This document shows, piece after piece, positions 29,256 through 37,776 of a stretch of DNA of 64,000 nt. The first letter of the stretch is position 1. Each line of letters begins with the position of its first letter. A program made the translations under genes and the position numbers. This stretch comes from Actinobacteria bacterium casp-actino5 (GTDB lineage Bacteria > Actinomycetota > Acidimicrobiia > Acidimicrobiales > Ilumatobacteraceae): the NCBI GenBank assembly GCA_001510385.1, contig LFFE01000009.1:23187-87186 (forward strand), in the 5' to 3' direction. The notes below the pieces were generated by a model, which made no database searches, was not told the origin of the DNA, and saw only the letters and a program-made list of their open reading frames with translations.

Positions 29256-31490
29256 ATGTCTGACCAACCTGCAGCAATCGATTACACCTTCACCGATGAG
29301 GCTCCCGCTCTCGCCACCTATTCGCTGCTTCCGATTGTCCGAGCGTTCGCAGGTGTGGCAGGAATTGATGTGACCTCGTCAGACATCTCGCTGTCTGGTC
29401 GCATTATTGCCGTGTTCCCCGAACGTCTCAGCGAGGATCAGCGCATTCCTGACCATCTCGGGCTCCTCGGCGATCTCACAGCAGACCCAACTGCGAACAT
29501 CATCAAGTTGCCGAACATTTCAGCATCAGTTCCTCAGCTGAAGGCAGCGATTGCAGAGCTGCAAGCAAAGGGTTACGACATCCCAGACCATCCCGATAAC
29601 CCATCCACAGATGAGGAGCGTGAAATTCGCGCAAGGTTTGACAGAGTGAAGGGCTCAGCGGTGAATCCAGTTCTCCGCGAAGGCAACTCCGACCGTCGTG
29701 CGCCAAAAGCCGTTAAGGACTATGCCCGCAGCCACCCTCACTCAATGGGAGCATGGAGTAACAACTCTGAGAGCCATGTGGCGACGATGTCTGAGGGCGA
29801 CTTCCGGTCAAACGAACAGTCCGTCACGATTGCGGCTGACACATCATTACGAATTGAGCATGAAACCATTGACGGCAACGTTTCTGTCCTTAAAGACAGC
29901 GTTGCAGTTCTTGCTGGCGAAATTGTTGACAGCACATTTATGGATGTTGCAGCACTTCGCGCCTTCCTCAATGACCAGATCGAAGATGCTCGCTCATCCG
30001 GCGCGCTGTTCTCCCTCCATATGAAGGCAACCATGATGAAGGTTTCTGACCCCATCATCTTCGGCCACGCTATCCGAGCATTCTTCGCTGACACCTTCGC
30101 CGATTTTGGTGATGTTCTCGAGAACGCCGGCGCGAATCCGAATAATGGTCTGGGTTCAGTTCTCAGCTCATTAGGCACGCTGTCGTCTGAACAGCGCGAA
30201 CGAATCGAGCAGTCCATTGCCGCTGGAATTTCAAATGGTCCTGCTCTTGCGATGGTGGACTCAGACAAGGGCATTACCAACCTTCACGTTCCAAGCGATG
30301 TCATCGTCGATGCCTCAATGCCAGCGATGATTCGTACTTCTGGCCAGATGTGGAACAGCGATGGAGATCAGCAAGATGCAAAAGCCGTCATTCCTGATTC
30401 GAGCTATGCCGGTGTGTACCAGGTCGTCATCGACGATTGCCGTGAACATGGCGCCTACGACCCATCAACGATGGGATCTGTACCAAATGTAGGGCTTATG
30501 GCTCAAAAGGCCGAGGAATACGGATCACACGACAAGACGTTTGAAATCGCATCAGCTGGAACGGTTCGTGTTGTCGACTCAGCTGGAACCGTATTGATGT
30601 CGCATCAGGTGAACGCCGGCGATATTTGGCGAATGTGTTCCGTCAAAGACCTTCCCATTCGTGACTGGGTGAAACTTGCCGTTGGCCGAGCCCGTGCGAC
30701 AGGCGCTCCCGCAGTGTTCTGGCTTGATGAATCGCGTGCACATGACCGAGAACTCATCGCAAAGGCCCGGAGCTACCTCAACGACCATGACACCAGTGGT
30801 CTCCAGATTGAGATCATGTCGCCAGTTGAGGCCACAAAGTTCTCGGTCGAGCGCATTCGGCGCGGCGAAGACACCATCTCGGTCACGGGCAATGTCCTTC
30901 GCGACTATCTCACTGACCTCTTCCCAATTCTTGAACTCGGCACGAGCGCCAAGATGCTCTCGATTGTTCCGCTGATGAACGGCGGTGGATTGTTCGAGAC
31001 CGGTGCCGGCGGCTCGGCTCCAAAGCACGTGCAGCAGTTCGAAGCAGAAAATTACTTGCGTTGGGACTCGCTTGGAGAGTTCCTCGCCTTGGCAGTTTCG
31101 TTTGAACACCTTGCTTCCGTTACTGGAAATGCGAAGGCCGCAGTGCTTGCCTCAACACTTGATACGGCAACCGGGCAGGTTCTTGAACATGATCGCAGCC
31201 CAGCCCGTCGAGTTGGAGGCCTCGATAATCGCGGAAGCCATTTCTATCTCGCGCTGTATTGGGCACAAGCGCTCGCTGCGCAATCCAATGATGCCGACCT
31301 TGCCTCATCTTTTGCTCCCCTGGCTGACGCACTTTCCGCAGGTGAAGACCAGATCGTCGCCGAACTCGTTGCCGTCCAGGGATCTCCTTGCGACGTTGGT
31401 GGCTACTACCGGCCAAATGATGACCTCGCGAGCGCAGCGATGCGCCCGAGCGAGACATTCAACAACGCCCTTGCCTTGCTGAATTCTTGA
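29256..31490 (+). CDS. icd: Monomeric NADP-dependent isocitrate dehydrogenase
   Basis: A 744-residue monomeric-type IDH converting isocitrate to 2-oxoglutarate with NADPH formation. The opening [35 protein letters not shown] (isocitrate-binding Ser region), [19 protein letters not shown] and [16 protein letters not shown] are typical of this family. The length fits the family (about 740) and not the dimeric type (about 410). GGAG lies upstream of the ATG. It stands alone, convergent with the Ddn-like gene. Confidence 0.95.
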   Translation: MSDQPAAIDYTFTDEAPALATYSLLPIVRAFAGVAGIDVTSSDISLSGRIIAVFPERLSEDQRIPDHLGLLGDLTADPTANIIKLPNISASVPQLKAAIAELQAKGYDIPDHPDNPSTDEEREIRARFDRVKGSAVNPVLREGNSDRRAPKAVKDYARSHPHSMGAWSNNSESHVATMSEGDFRSNEQSVTIAADTSLRIEHETIDGNVSVLKDSVAVLAGEIVDSTFMDVAALRAFLNDQIEDARSSGALFSLHMKATMMKVSDPIIFGHAIRAFFADTFADFGDVLENAGANPNNGLGSVLSSLGTLSSEQRERIEQSIAAGISNGPALAMVDSDKGITNLHVPSDVIVDASMPAMIRTSGQMWNSDGDQQDAKAVIPDSSYAGVYQVVIDDCREHGAYDPSTMGSVPNVGLMAQKAEEYGSHDKTFEIASAGTVRVVDSAGTVLMSHQVNAGDIWRMCSVKDLPIRDWVKLAVGRARATGAPAVFWLDESRAHDRELIAKARSYLNDHDTSGLQIEIMSPVEATKFSVERIRRGEDTISVTGNVLRDYLTDLFPILELGTSAKMLSIVPLMNGGGLFETGAGGSAPKHVQQFEAENYLRWDSLGEFLALAVSFEHLASVTGNAKAAVLASTLDTATGQVLEHDRSPARRVGGLDNRGSHFYLALYWAQALAAQSNDADLASSFAPLADALSAGEDQIVAELVAVQGSPCDVGGYYRPNDDLASAAMRPSETFNNALALLNS

Positions 31491-31517
31491 TGTCTTGTTG
31501 CTGGGTCGGTTGCTGCG

Positions 31518-31964
31518 TCAGCTTGCCGGCTCAGCAACGAATACCGGGATGACTCGATTCGCCTCAGCAGCTTTCGTTTCGTACTCAAGGAATGGCGCAA
31601 ATACGTTGGCGGAGCGTTCCCACCACTCCGCACGCTCATCACCGCTAATCTCTCGGACCGTATAGGCGCTCGGCGCCGAACCATCTTGAATCATCACCGA
31701 TGGGTCCGTGAGCAGGTTGTGGTACCAGCCTGGGTGTGTTGGTGCACCACCCTTTGACGCTACGAGCGCATATTTCCCCTCGTGCTCAACCCGCATCAAT
31801 GCGATTTTGCGAGTTGCCCCCGTCTTAGAACCAGTCATGGTGACAATGATCACTGGAATGCCGGTGTCACGAAGAGTATTTGCTCGCGTGCCGCCTGAGG
31901 CTTCGTACTCTGCGACTTGATCGGCAACCCATTGCATCGTGCTCGGTATGTAGTTATCGCTCAT
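31518..31964 (-). CDS. Deazaflavin (F420)-dependent nitroreductase/quinone reductase family (Ddn-like)
   Basis: A 148-residue split-barrel protein of the Ddn/FDOR-A type. TMTGSKTGATRKIALMRVEHEGKYALVASKGGAPTHPGWYHNLL shows the family's F420-binding TGxxTG-like turn, the SxGG loop and the HPxWYxNL motif. Known members use F420H2 to reduce quinones or nitro compounds at the membrane. This suggests that the organism makes coenzyme F420, although no F420 biosynthesis gene lies here. Single gene; substrate unknown. Confidence 0.88.
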   Translation of the reverse strand: MSDNYIPSTMQWVADQVAEYEASGGTRANTLRDTGIPVIIVTMTGSKTGATRKIALMRVEHEGKYALVASKGGAPTHPGWYHNLLTDPSVMIQDGSAPSAYTVREISGDERAEWWERSANVFAPFLEYETKAAEANRVIPVFVAEPAS

Positions 31965-32001
31965 TTCTCGAGACTAACGACAGTTAGAGCGCCAATGAGT
32001 G

Positions 32002-32964
32002 TCATGTGACCGGTGTGACCGGTCCCGATCCCTCGATATGGCCAACGACATTTCGCGCCGCAAGAGTCGCCATCGCTGTTCGAGTCTCAACCGTTGCCGA
32101 GCCGAGATGCGGCACGAGGACAACATTGTCGAGACCCAGCAGACCAGGATGAACTTCTGGCTCGTGCTCGAATACATCAAGTGCTGCACAAGCGATGCCA
32201 CCGTTGACGAGCGCCTCAACCAATGCAGACTCGTCGACAATTGGCCCCCTGGCCGTATTGACCAACACGGCGTCATCTCTCATCGTGCTTAACGCCCAAG
32301 CATTGATGAGGTGATGGGTTTCTTCGCTGTATGGGCAGTTGAGTGAGACGACATCAGAGGTGGCGAGCAGCTCGTCAAGGTCGCATCGCCGGGCCGAAAG
32401 GGCGTGTTCGATGTCGGCAGAAACTGCATTTCGGTTGTGGTACACGACTGACATTCCAAACGCACGCGCTCGATGAGCAAGGGCCTGGCCGATCCCACCC
32501 ATTCCCACAATGCCAAGCTGGCGACCTTGCAGACCTGAGCCCAGCATCATAAACATTCCCCATTTCCAAGGTGCTCCCGATCGAATCAGTCGTTCACCTT
32601 CGCCAAGCCGACGAGTTGCCATCAGGATCAGCCCCATCGCAAGGTCAGCAGTTGCGTCGGTCAAGACGCCAGGGGTGTTCGTCACCGTGACGCCACGTGC
32701 ATGACAGGCGGGAACGTTGATGTTGTTGTAGCCGACAGCAACGTTGGCGACGATTTTGAGGTTTGGAGCGGCGTCGAGAAAGGCCTCGTCAACGGTGTCA
32801 GTGAGAATGGTGACAACTGCGTCGGCAGATGCGAGTTGGCCGTTCCGTATGTCATGAGGAATCGGTTCGTCCTGCGTCCAGGCCCAGACCTCGCCAACTG
32901 TTTTCAGAAGGTCAATACCTGGCTCTGGAATTCTGCCCGTGACGACGATCTTTGGGGCAGTCAT
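32002..32964 (-). CDS. D-2-hydroxyacid dehydrogenase (glyoxylate/hydroxypyruvate reductase type)
   Basis: A 320-residue NAD(P)-dependent dehydrogenase. The Rossmann loop is GRQLGIVGMGGIGQALA; catalytic Arg in VNTARGPIVDE, Glu in VFEHEPEVH and His in VPHLGSAT are all present. ANVAVGYNNINVPAC is the substrate-domain motif. Closest to glycerate/hydroxypyruvate and glyoxylate reductases. Its ATG overlaps the aminotransferase stop (ATGA), giving a transamination-plus-reduction pair such as serine/hydroxypyruvate/glycerate or an amino acid/2-oxo acid/2-hydroxy acid route; the actual compound is inference. Confidence 0.9.
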   Translation of the reverse strand: MTAPKIVVTGRIPEPGIDLLKTVGEVWAWTQDEPIPHDIRNGQLASADAVVTILTDTVDEAFLDAAPNLKIVANVAVGYNNINVPACHARGVTVTNTPGVLTDATADLAMGLILMATRRLGEGERLIRSGAPWKWGMFMMLGSGLQGRQLGIVGMGGIGQALAHRARAFGMSVVYHNRNAVSADIEHALSARRCDLDELLATSDVVSLNCPYSEETHHLINAWALSTMRDDAVLVNTARGPIVDESALVEALVNGGIACAALDVFEHEPEVHPGLLGLDNVVLVPHLGSATVETRTAMATLAARNVVGHIEGSGPVTPVT

Positions 32965-34175
32965 TTCGCTCCCTTGTCAATCCACTCCGCAAATTTCTGC
33001 AGGCCGCGTTCAATACGCTCAACCCCAATTCCTGAGTACGCAAGTCTGATGAACTTGTCGTCTTCATCGGGAAGTGGTCGCCCGAAATGATGTCGGGTAC
33101 AAAATGACATTCCCGTCGATTGAAGCGCTGCCGTCGCGAACTCCCCAACGTCGGTGTGACCCACACGGTCCATTGCTTCGGCTACCCGAGGAAAGAGGTA
33201 AAACGTTGCCTCTGGAACAGCAAATTCGACTCCTGGCACATCGGCGAGGGCGCTCGCGGTTGTGTCTCGACGTCTTCTCAACTCGTCAAGCAATGGCAAT
33301 GACCCGGAAGGGTCATTGAGGGCTGCAACACCTGCATGTTGCACGAAATGCGTTGTACAACTCTCGTCATTGGTGTTGAGTTTTGCAATTGCCTCGATGA
33401 CCGGAACCGGACCGGCGGCGCACCCGAGTCTCCAGCCGGTCATCGCAAATCGTTTTGAGAAGGTGTACAGAATGATCGTTCGTTCGCTCATTCCTGGAAG
33501 AGATGCAATCGATGTCGAGGTTCCTGAATACCTCATTTCGAAATAGGCCTCGTCCGACAGCACCCACAGGTTGTGCTCAACTGCAATTTCGGCAATCCGT
33601 TCCATCTCTTCTCTACTGCTTTCGCAACCGAGCGGATTCTGGAGATTGTTGTAGATAAGTAGCCGAGCCTTTGGTGCCTGTTCTTCGATCCGAGCAAGAT
33701 CAATCTCAAATCCTGTCGGTGTCATCGAATAGCCGTATGGCAGTGGAGTGCCACCGAAGTATTCGACCTGGCTCTCGTAGATCGGGTATCCAGGGGTTGG
33801 ATACAGCACACCATCACCAGAATTCATCAGCGTCTGAATGAACTTTGTGATGACCGGCTTACCGCCGGGCTGCACGGCAATGTTGTTTGACTCGAGATGC
33901 AGACCGCGTGCTGAACCGATGTCGTGAGCTAGTGCAGCACGCAACGACTCGATACCTGCGCCTGCGCAGTACCCCGTATATCCAGAATCAATTGCATCCT
34001 GCATCGCATCGACAATGTTTCGAGGTGTTGCAAGGTCAATATCTCCGAGGTGGAACGGAAATACTTCGTTGCCAGCAGTGGCCCACTCGGCTGCTGCTTT
34101 TGACACCGCGAACGCTGTTTCTGTTCCGAGATTGGAAAGTCGGTCTGCAAGTCGTAGCTGTTGTGGTGCACCCAT
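32961..34175 (-). CDS. Pyridoxal phosphate-dependent aminotransferase (class I/II)
   Basis: A 404-residue fold-type I aminotransferase. The PLP Lys is in YTFSKRFAMTGWRLG, the Asn/Pro block in IYNNLQNPLGC, and the Asp that contacts the pyridine nitrogen in WVLSDEAYFEMRY. PGYPIYESQVEYFGG and the C-terminal RLAYSGIGVERIERGL fit the AspC-like subgroup. A strong GGGGGG ribosome site is 5 bases before the ATG at 34175, so the longer reading to 34220 is discarded. Coupled by ATGA to the hydroxyacid dehydrogenase. Amino donor unknown. Confidence 0.9.
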   Translation of the reverse strand: MGAPQQLRLADRLSNLGTETAFAVSKAAAEWATAGNEVFPFHLGDIDLATPRNIVDAMQDAIDSGYTGYCAGAGIESLRAALAHDIGSARGLHLESNNIAVQPGGKPVITKFIQTLMNSGDGVLYPTPGYPIYESQVEYFGGTPLPYGYSMTPTGFEIDLARIEEQAPKARLLIYNNLQNPLGCESSREEMERIAEIAVEHNLWVLSDEAYFEMRYSGTSTSIASLPGMSERTIILYTFSKRFAMTGWRLGCAAGPVPVIEAIAKLNTNDESCTTHFVQHAGVAALNDPSGSLPLLDELRRRRDTTASALADVPGVEFAVPEATFYLFPRVAEAMDRVGHTDVGEFATAALQSTGMSFCTRHHFGRPLPDEDDKFIRLAYSGIGVERIERGLQKFAEWIDKGAK

Positions 34176-34201
34176 GTTCCCCCCCTGAATGCTCTTTACA
34201 A

Positions 34202-34207
34202 ATTGTA
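34202..34207 (-). promoter_or_regulatory. Possible -10 box of the aminotransferase gene
   Basis: On the minus strand this reads TACAAT, 27 bases before the ATG at 34175 and just after the strong hairpin that separates it from the upstream gene. No good -35 is visible at 16-18 bases, so the call is weak. Confidence 0.28.
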
Positions 34208-34238
34208 CAACCAGTGGCAATACGCAGATGCACTTTCA

Positions 34239-34274
34239 CGACGATGCCCACCTCAATTGAGGTGGGCATCGTCG
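34239..34274 (-). terminator. Perfect 36-bp palindrome, hairpin terminator
   Basis: Two 18-base arms, starting CGACGATGCCCACC on one side, are exact reverse complements; in RNA this gives a 16-bp stem with an AATT loop. It lies between the stop of the LPATG surface protein and the promoter region of the next minus-strand gene, so termination is the natural role. There is no clear U-run after it, so the end may be Rho-assisted or the hairpin may mainly protect the 3' end. Confidence 0.6.
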
Positions 34275-34297
34275 CCCTTGGGAGGAGAACCCGGCAC

Positions 34298-36118
34298 TTA
34301 TGCGGTTCGCTGGCGTGAAATCAATGCAGCAAGCCCCAGGGCAAGCAAACCGAAGGCAATGACAACGAGTTGCGGGCTACTGCCTGTCGCAGGAAGCGTC
34401 ACTGAAGCCACAGCCAATTCGGCGTCAATTTCACTTCCTGTCACCTCATATATGGTCGTCGTCCCGGAAAGCTCATTGGAAACAAGCACAAGCGGCTTAG
34501 AAGTTGGGCTGTCGCTTGCGCTCACAAATTTGACACCTTCCGGTGACACATCTTTGGTGCCGGGGCGAGAATGGCTTCCACCAGCCGCATGCTCATCTAG
34601 CGCCAAGTTGACGTACGACTCAAAGTGTCCATCGGTCGGGTTGGTGATGTCATAGACCATAACTCCACCTTGGCGCTCCAGCGCCACAAAGGCGTAATAG
34701 CGGCTGCCAATGCGACCCACTGCAAGCCCTTCAGGCTCGACGCCTTTGTCGTCTGATCGAGCATCAACCTCGTCCGCCATCGAGGCAATCATCTCCTCTG
34801 CAGTGGCAAGTTCATCGTCTGCGTTGGCATTGAAGTAATCGGGATAATGCTTGGCGATGTACTCCTCAAACTCAGAACCCGGGTCGTAAGCGACTTCACC
34901 GTCGGTCGTCCAGATGGTGAACGACCTTGCGCCCCACATGTACAGCTGGTCTATCGGATCGCTGGTTGGCATTGCAGTCGTCGAATTGAGACGGCCAAGC
35001 AGAGTTTCGTCTCCAGCATCGGCCAGCACGTCAGCAGAAAGAGTTGAGCCTGTGTAGTCAAGATCTGCCATGCGCTCTTCTTCGCTGTAGCAGTCGTAGT
35101 CTCTCGAATCACCCTCATTGGCTGTCACGAGATACGTCGCTCCGTTGACCGTGTAGTTATCAATTGCATCGGGCATGTAGATACCTCGCACATCCCAATT
35201 CTGAAGATTGATTCCATCGTCCTTGTTCGACGCGTCCATCAGAAGGTTTGAGAAATCTTTCGTCCCGAGAGCCCAGACATCGGTGATCTCGGGTACGTCA
35301 AGGTCGACCACCGCAATGGCGTTGGCCTCCTGCAGCGTGACGTAGGCCGTTGACGAGTCTGAACTTACGGTCACGTATTCGGGTTCAAGATCCTTTGATC
35401 CATCCGAGCCCGGCCAGAAGATACGAACGCCCGAGGCCTTCAGTGCCGCTGTATCGAATGCGTCAAATCCGAGCACATCTGCAACTCCATGAGGTTCACC
35501 ATCCGAGTTCAACGAAATTACTGCGATTGTTCCGGCTGGATCAGTGGCAAGATCAATGTCCTCCTCTTCTCCACCGCCAAGCGCATCAGTCGCGCACAAC
35601 GGCTCACCTTCTCCAGCGACAACAACCTTTCGCCCATCGGGGCTGAAGCCAAGCGAATCAGGTAGCACTCCGACACCGATCACATCGCTAACTTCACCAT
35701 CAGCATTAAAGAAGACTGCGACTCCAGATGCAGCAGTCGGGACACCCGTCGTTTCGTCATAGGAGGGATCCCGTTCAACTCCGGCCACAAAGACACCGTT
35801 GTGAGCCGCAACTCCGTTCACCCCATCGCCGTACTCGGACATATCGACCGAGGTCACGAGAGCCGGAGATGTGGGGTCGGAGATATCGATGATGTCCACT
35901 CGATTTAGATCGTCATTCGATACCGCCATTAGCGCTGAACTCGCATCGTATGCCACAACCTCGGCTCGGGCGAGACCACCGCCCTCGTAAGTTCCGAGAG
36001 CCGTCAGTGTCACCGAACCGGACGGTTCGGGGGCGTCAGCAATTGCAATCGCTGGAAGAAATAAGAACGCAAGCCCTACGACCGAGGCCAAAGTGGCATT
36101 CCGCTGAGTTCGTTTCAT
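34298..36118 (-). CDS. Choice-of-anchor I family cell-surface protein with LPATG anchor
   Basis: A 606-residue exported protein. A signal peptide (MKRTQRNATLASVVGLAFLF; cleavage near AIA-DA at residue 27) is followed by a beta-propeller-like array with VDIIDISDPTSPALVTSVD, FSPDGRKVVVAGEGEP, TANEGDSRDYDCY, PEGLAVGRI and VMVYDITNPTDGHFESYV, the hallmark of choice-of-anchor I proteins. The C-terminus has LPATG at 575-579, a hydrophobic helix and RQRTA, a complete sortase signal. It would be attached to the wall by a sortase, none of which is encoded here. GAAAGG precedes the ATG. Possible phosphatase or calcium-dependent binding is only family rumour; function unknown. Confidence 0.85.
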   Translation of the reverse strand: MKRTQRNATLASVVGLAFLFLPAIAIADAPEPSGSVTLTALGTYEGGGLARAEVVAYDASSALMAVSNDDLNRVDIIDISDPTSPALVTSVDMSEYGDGVNGVAAHNGVFVAGVERDPSYDETTGVPTAASGVAVFFNADGEVSDVIGVGVLPDSLGFSPDGRKVVVAGEGEPLCATDALGGGEEEDIDLATDPAGTIAVISLNSDGEPHGVADVLGFDAFDTAALKASGVRIFWPGSDGSKDLEPEYVTVSSDSSTAYVTLQEANAIAVVDLDVPEITDVWALGTKDFSNLLMDASNKDDGINLQNWDVRGIYMPDAIDNYTVNGATYLVTANEGDSRDYDCYSEEERMADLDYTGSTLSADVLADAGDETLLGRLNSTTAMPTSDPIDQLYMWGARSFTIWTTDGEVAYDPGSEFEEYIAKHYPDYFNANADDELATAEEMIASMADEVDARSDDKGVEPEGLAVGRIGSRYYAFVALERQGGVMVYDITNPTDGHFESYVNLALDEHAAGGSHSRPGTKDVSPEGVKFVSASDSPTSKPLVLVSNELSGTTTIYEVTGSEIDAELAVASVTLPATGSSPQLVVIAFGLLALGLAALISRQRTA

Positions 36119-36243
36119 TTTTTGCCTTTCAAGTTGGTAGCGAACGCCAGTATCCGCCCATCAAATGAACAGCCACTTACACCTAACTTTCCATCAGGTG
36201 AACTTCGCTCAAACTTCCGTTTCTCAATCGACGAAGCCCGGAT

Positions 36244-36266
36244 ACCGAAATCCACCTCATTTCGGT
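36244..36266. promoter_or_regulatory. Inverted repeat upstream of the DsbA-like/MDMPI operon
   Basis: ACCGAAAT, seven bases, then ATTTCGGT: two perfect 8-base arms ending 13 bases before the ATG of the DsbA-like gene. The spacing suits a repressor operator; a leader hairpin is the other reading. Confidence 0.4.
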
Positions 36267-36279
36267 TTAGGTTGGAAAG

Positions 36280-36993
36280 ATGTCAACACCAAGCAGCGTC
36301 GACTTCCATTTTGATGTCATGTGTCCGTGGGCTTATCAAACCTCGTTGTGGATTCGTTCGGTTCGCGCAGAAACCGGGCTCACCATCAACTGGAAGTTCT
36401 TCAGCCTTGAAGAGGTCAATCGGGCCGAAGGCAAAAAGCACCCGTGGGAACGCGAATGGTCGTATGGATGGTCGATGATGCGAATCGGGGCCTACCTACG
36501 TCGTACATCCATGGATGATCTCGACCAGTGGTATGCGAGTGCCGGAAAGGCTCTACACGTTGACGGTCACAAGCCGCACGACCCGGACGTTGCCCGTCAC
36601 CTTCTCGATGAACTCGGGCTTGATCCTTCGATTGTTGACAAAGCCATCGAAGACCAAACCACTCATGACGAGGTTCGGGCTGATCATGATCGAGTCATTG
36701 CTTCGGGTGGGTACGGAGTTCCGACGCTGTACATCGACAACCACTGCCTGTTCGGACCCGTGTTACTCGACCCGCCAACAGGCGATCAAGCGGTCCGCCT
36801 TTGGGAAGCGGTTTCACTATGGGCCGAGTTTCCGCATCTCTACGAATTGCAGCATCCGAAAACCTCACCAGACGAACACGCGATTGCAACAACGTTTCGC
36901 CCGTATCTCGAAGCACGAGACTGGGTATCGATCAATCGAGGAAAAGTGGTGCCAATTGGATCATCACCTGACATCACTGGAGCATCATCATGA
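36280..36993 (+). CDS. DsbA-family thioredoxin-fold oxidoreductase (Rv2466c/FrnE-like)
   Basis: A 237-residue cytosolic protein, no signal peptide. [18 protein letters not shown] opens the thioredoxin fold; the active site is CPWA, so Cys15 remains but the second (resolving) Cys of the CPWC form is an Ala. [11 protein letters not shown] supplies the cis-Pro loop. A long helical insertion between is usual for DsbA/FrnE and for the mycothiol-dependent Rv2466c group. A single-Cys site points to mycothiol conjugation or reduction rather than dithiol exchange (inference). Its stop overlaps the MDMPI start (ATGA). Confidence 0.82.
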   Translation: MSTPSSVDFHFDVMCPWAYQTSLWIRSVRAETGLTINWKFFSLEEVNRAEGKKHPWEREWSYGWSMMRIGAYLRRTSMDDLDQWYASAGKALHVDGHKPHDPDVARHLLDELGLDPSIVDKAIEDQTTHDEVRADHDRVIASGGYGVPTLYIDNHCLFGPVLLDPPTGDQAVRLWEAVSLWAEFPHLYELQHPKTSPDEHAIATTFRPYLEARDWVSINRGKVVPIGSSPDITGASS

Positions 36994-37772
36994 GCCATCC
37001 CGCCTTACACGGACTTGACCTGTGCTGGTCATCACTTCAGTCGCTACTTGACGAACTGTCCGCCGACCAATGGTCCACTCAGTCGTTGTGCCCAGATTGG
37101 GATGTCGCTGGTGTCGTCATGCACCTCGTCGCAGTAGAAGAAATGCTGCTTGGCCGCCCACCTAGCGAGTTCGCTGAGCGACTTCCATTTGATGAGCTTG
37201 CAGGATTCACGGAAGCGATGTCGAAATTGACACATTCCGAACTTGCTGAAAAGTTCAGGACTGTCACCGCAGCCCGCAAAGCCGAACTCGCTGCAATGTC
37301 CGACGAAGATTTCGCCACACCCGTCATGACACCGGTTGGCCCAGGTACTTATGGTCGTTTCATGGACATTCGCGTGTTTGACTTCTGGGTACACGAACAA
37401 GACATTCGAACACCCCTCGGTCTGCCAGGACATGAAGATGGTGCGGCTGCGGAGCGTTCCATCGATGAGATCCGTATGTCGATGCCCTACATCGCTGGAA
37501 AGCGAATCGGCGTTGCTGATGGCGAATCATTACGAGTTCAACTCAGCGGACCGGTGAGCGGCGAGATCACCATCCGTGTTGATGGTCGGGCGGGTCTCGT
37601 CACCGATTCAGATCCGACCACGGCATCAATTACTGCCGACTCAACAACCTTTGCGTTGCTGGCTTGCGGAAGAGTTGATCCGCAGACACGAATTGACTCA
37701 GGTCAGATCACATGGTCTGGTGATGCTGAACTTGGAGAGCGTGCTGCACGGAGCCTCCGCTTCACGATGTAA
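36990..37772 (+). CDS. Maleylpyruvate isomerase family mycothiol-dependent enzyme (DinB-like)
   Basis: A 260-residue protein of the MDMPI/DinB four-helix fold. The usual start [21 protein letters not shown] gives the metal His45 and [11 protein letters not shown] the second site (His135). A C-terminal SCP2-like beta domain follows ([19 protein letters not shown] and [15 protein letters not shown]). Such enzymes use mycothiol, the main thiol of Actinobacteria, for isomerisation or detoxification. Translationally coupled to the single-Cys DsbA-like protein, so both probably act on the same mycothiol-linked substrate. Exact reaction unknown. Confidence 0.85.
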   Translation: MSHPALHGLDLCWSSLQSLLDELSADQWSTQSLCPDWDVAGVVMHLVAVEEMLLGRPPSEFAERLPFDELAGFTEAMSKLTHSELAEKFRTVTAARKAELAAMSDEDFATPVMTPVGPGTYGRFMDIRVFDFWVHEQDIRTPLGLPGHEDGAAAERSIDEIRMSMPYIAGKRIGVADGESLRVQLSGPVSGEITIRVDGRAGLVTDSDPTTASITADSTTFALLACGRVDPQTRIDSGQITWSGDAELGERAARSLRFTM

Positions 37773-37776
37773 TGCT

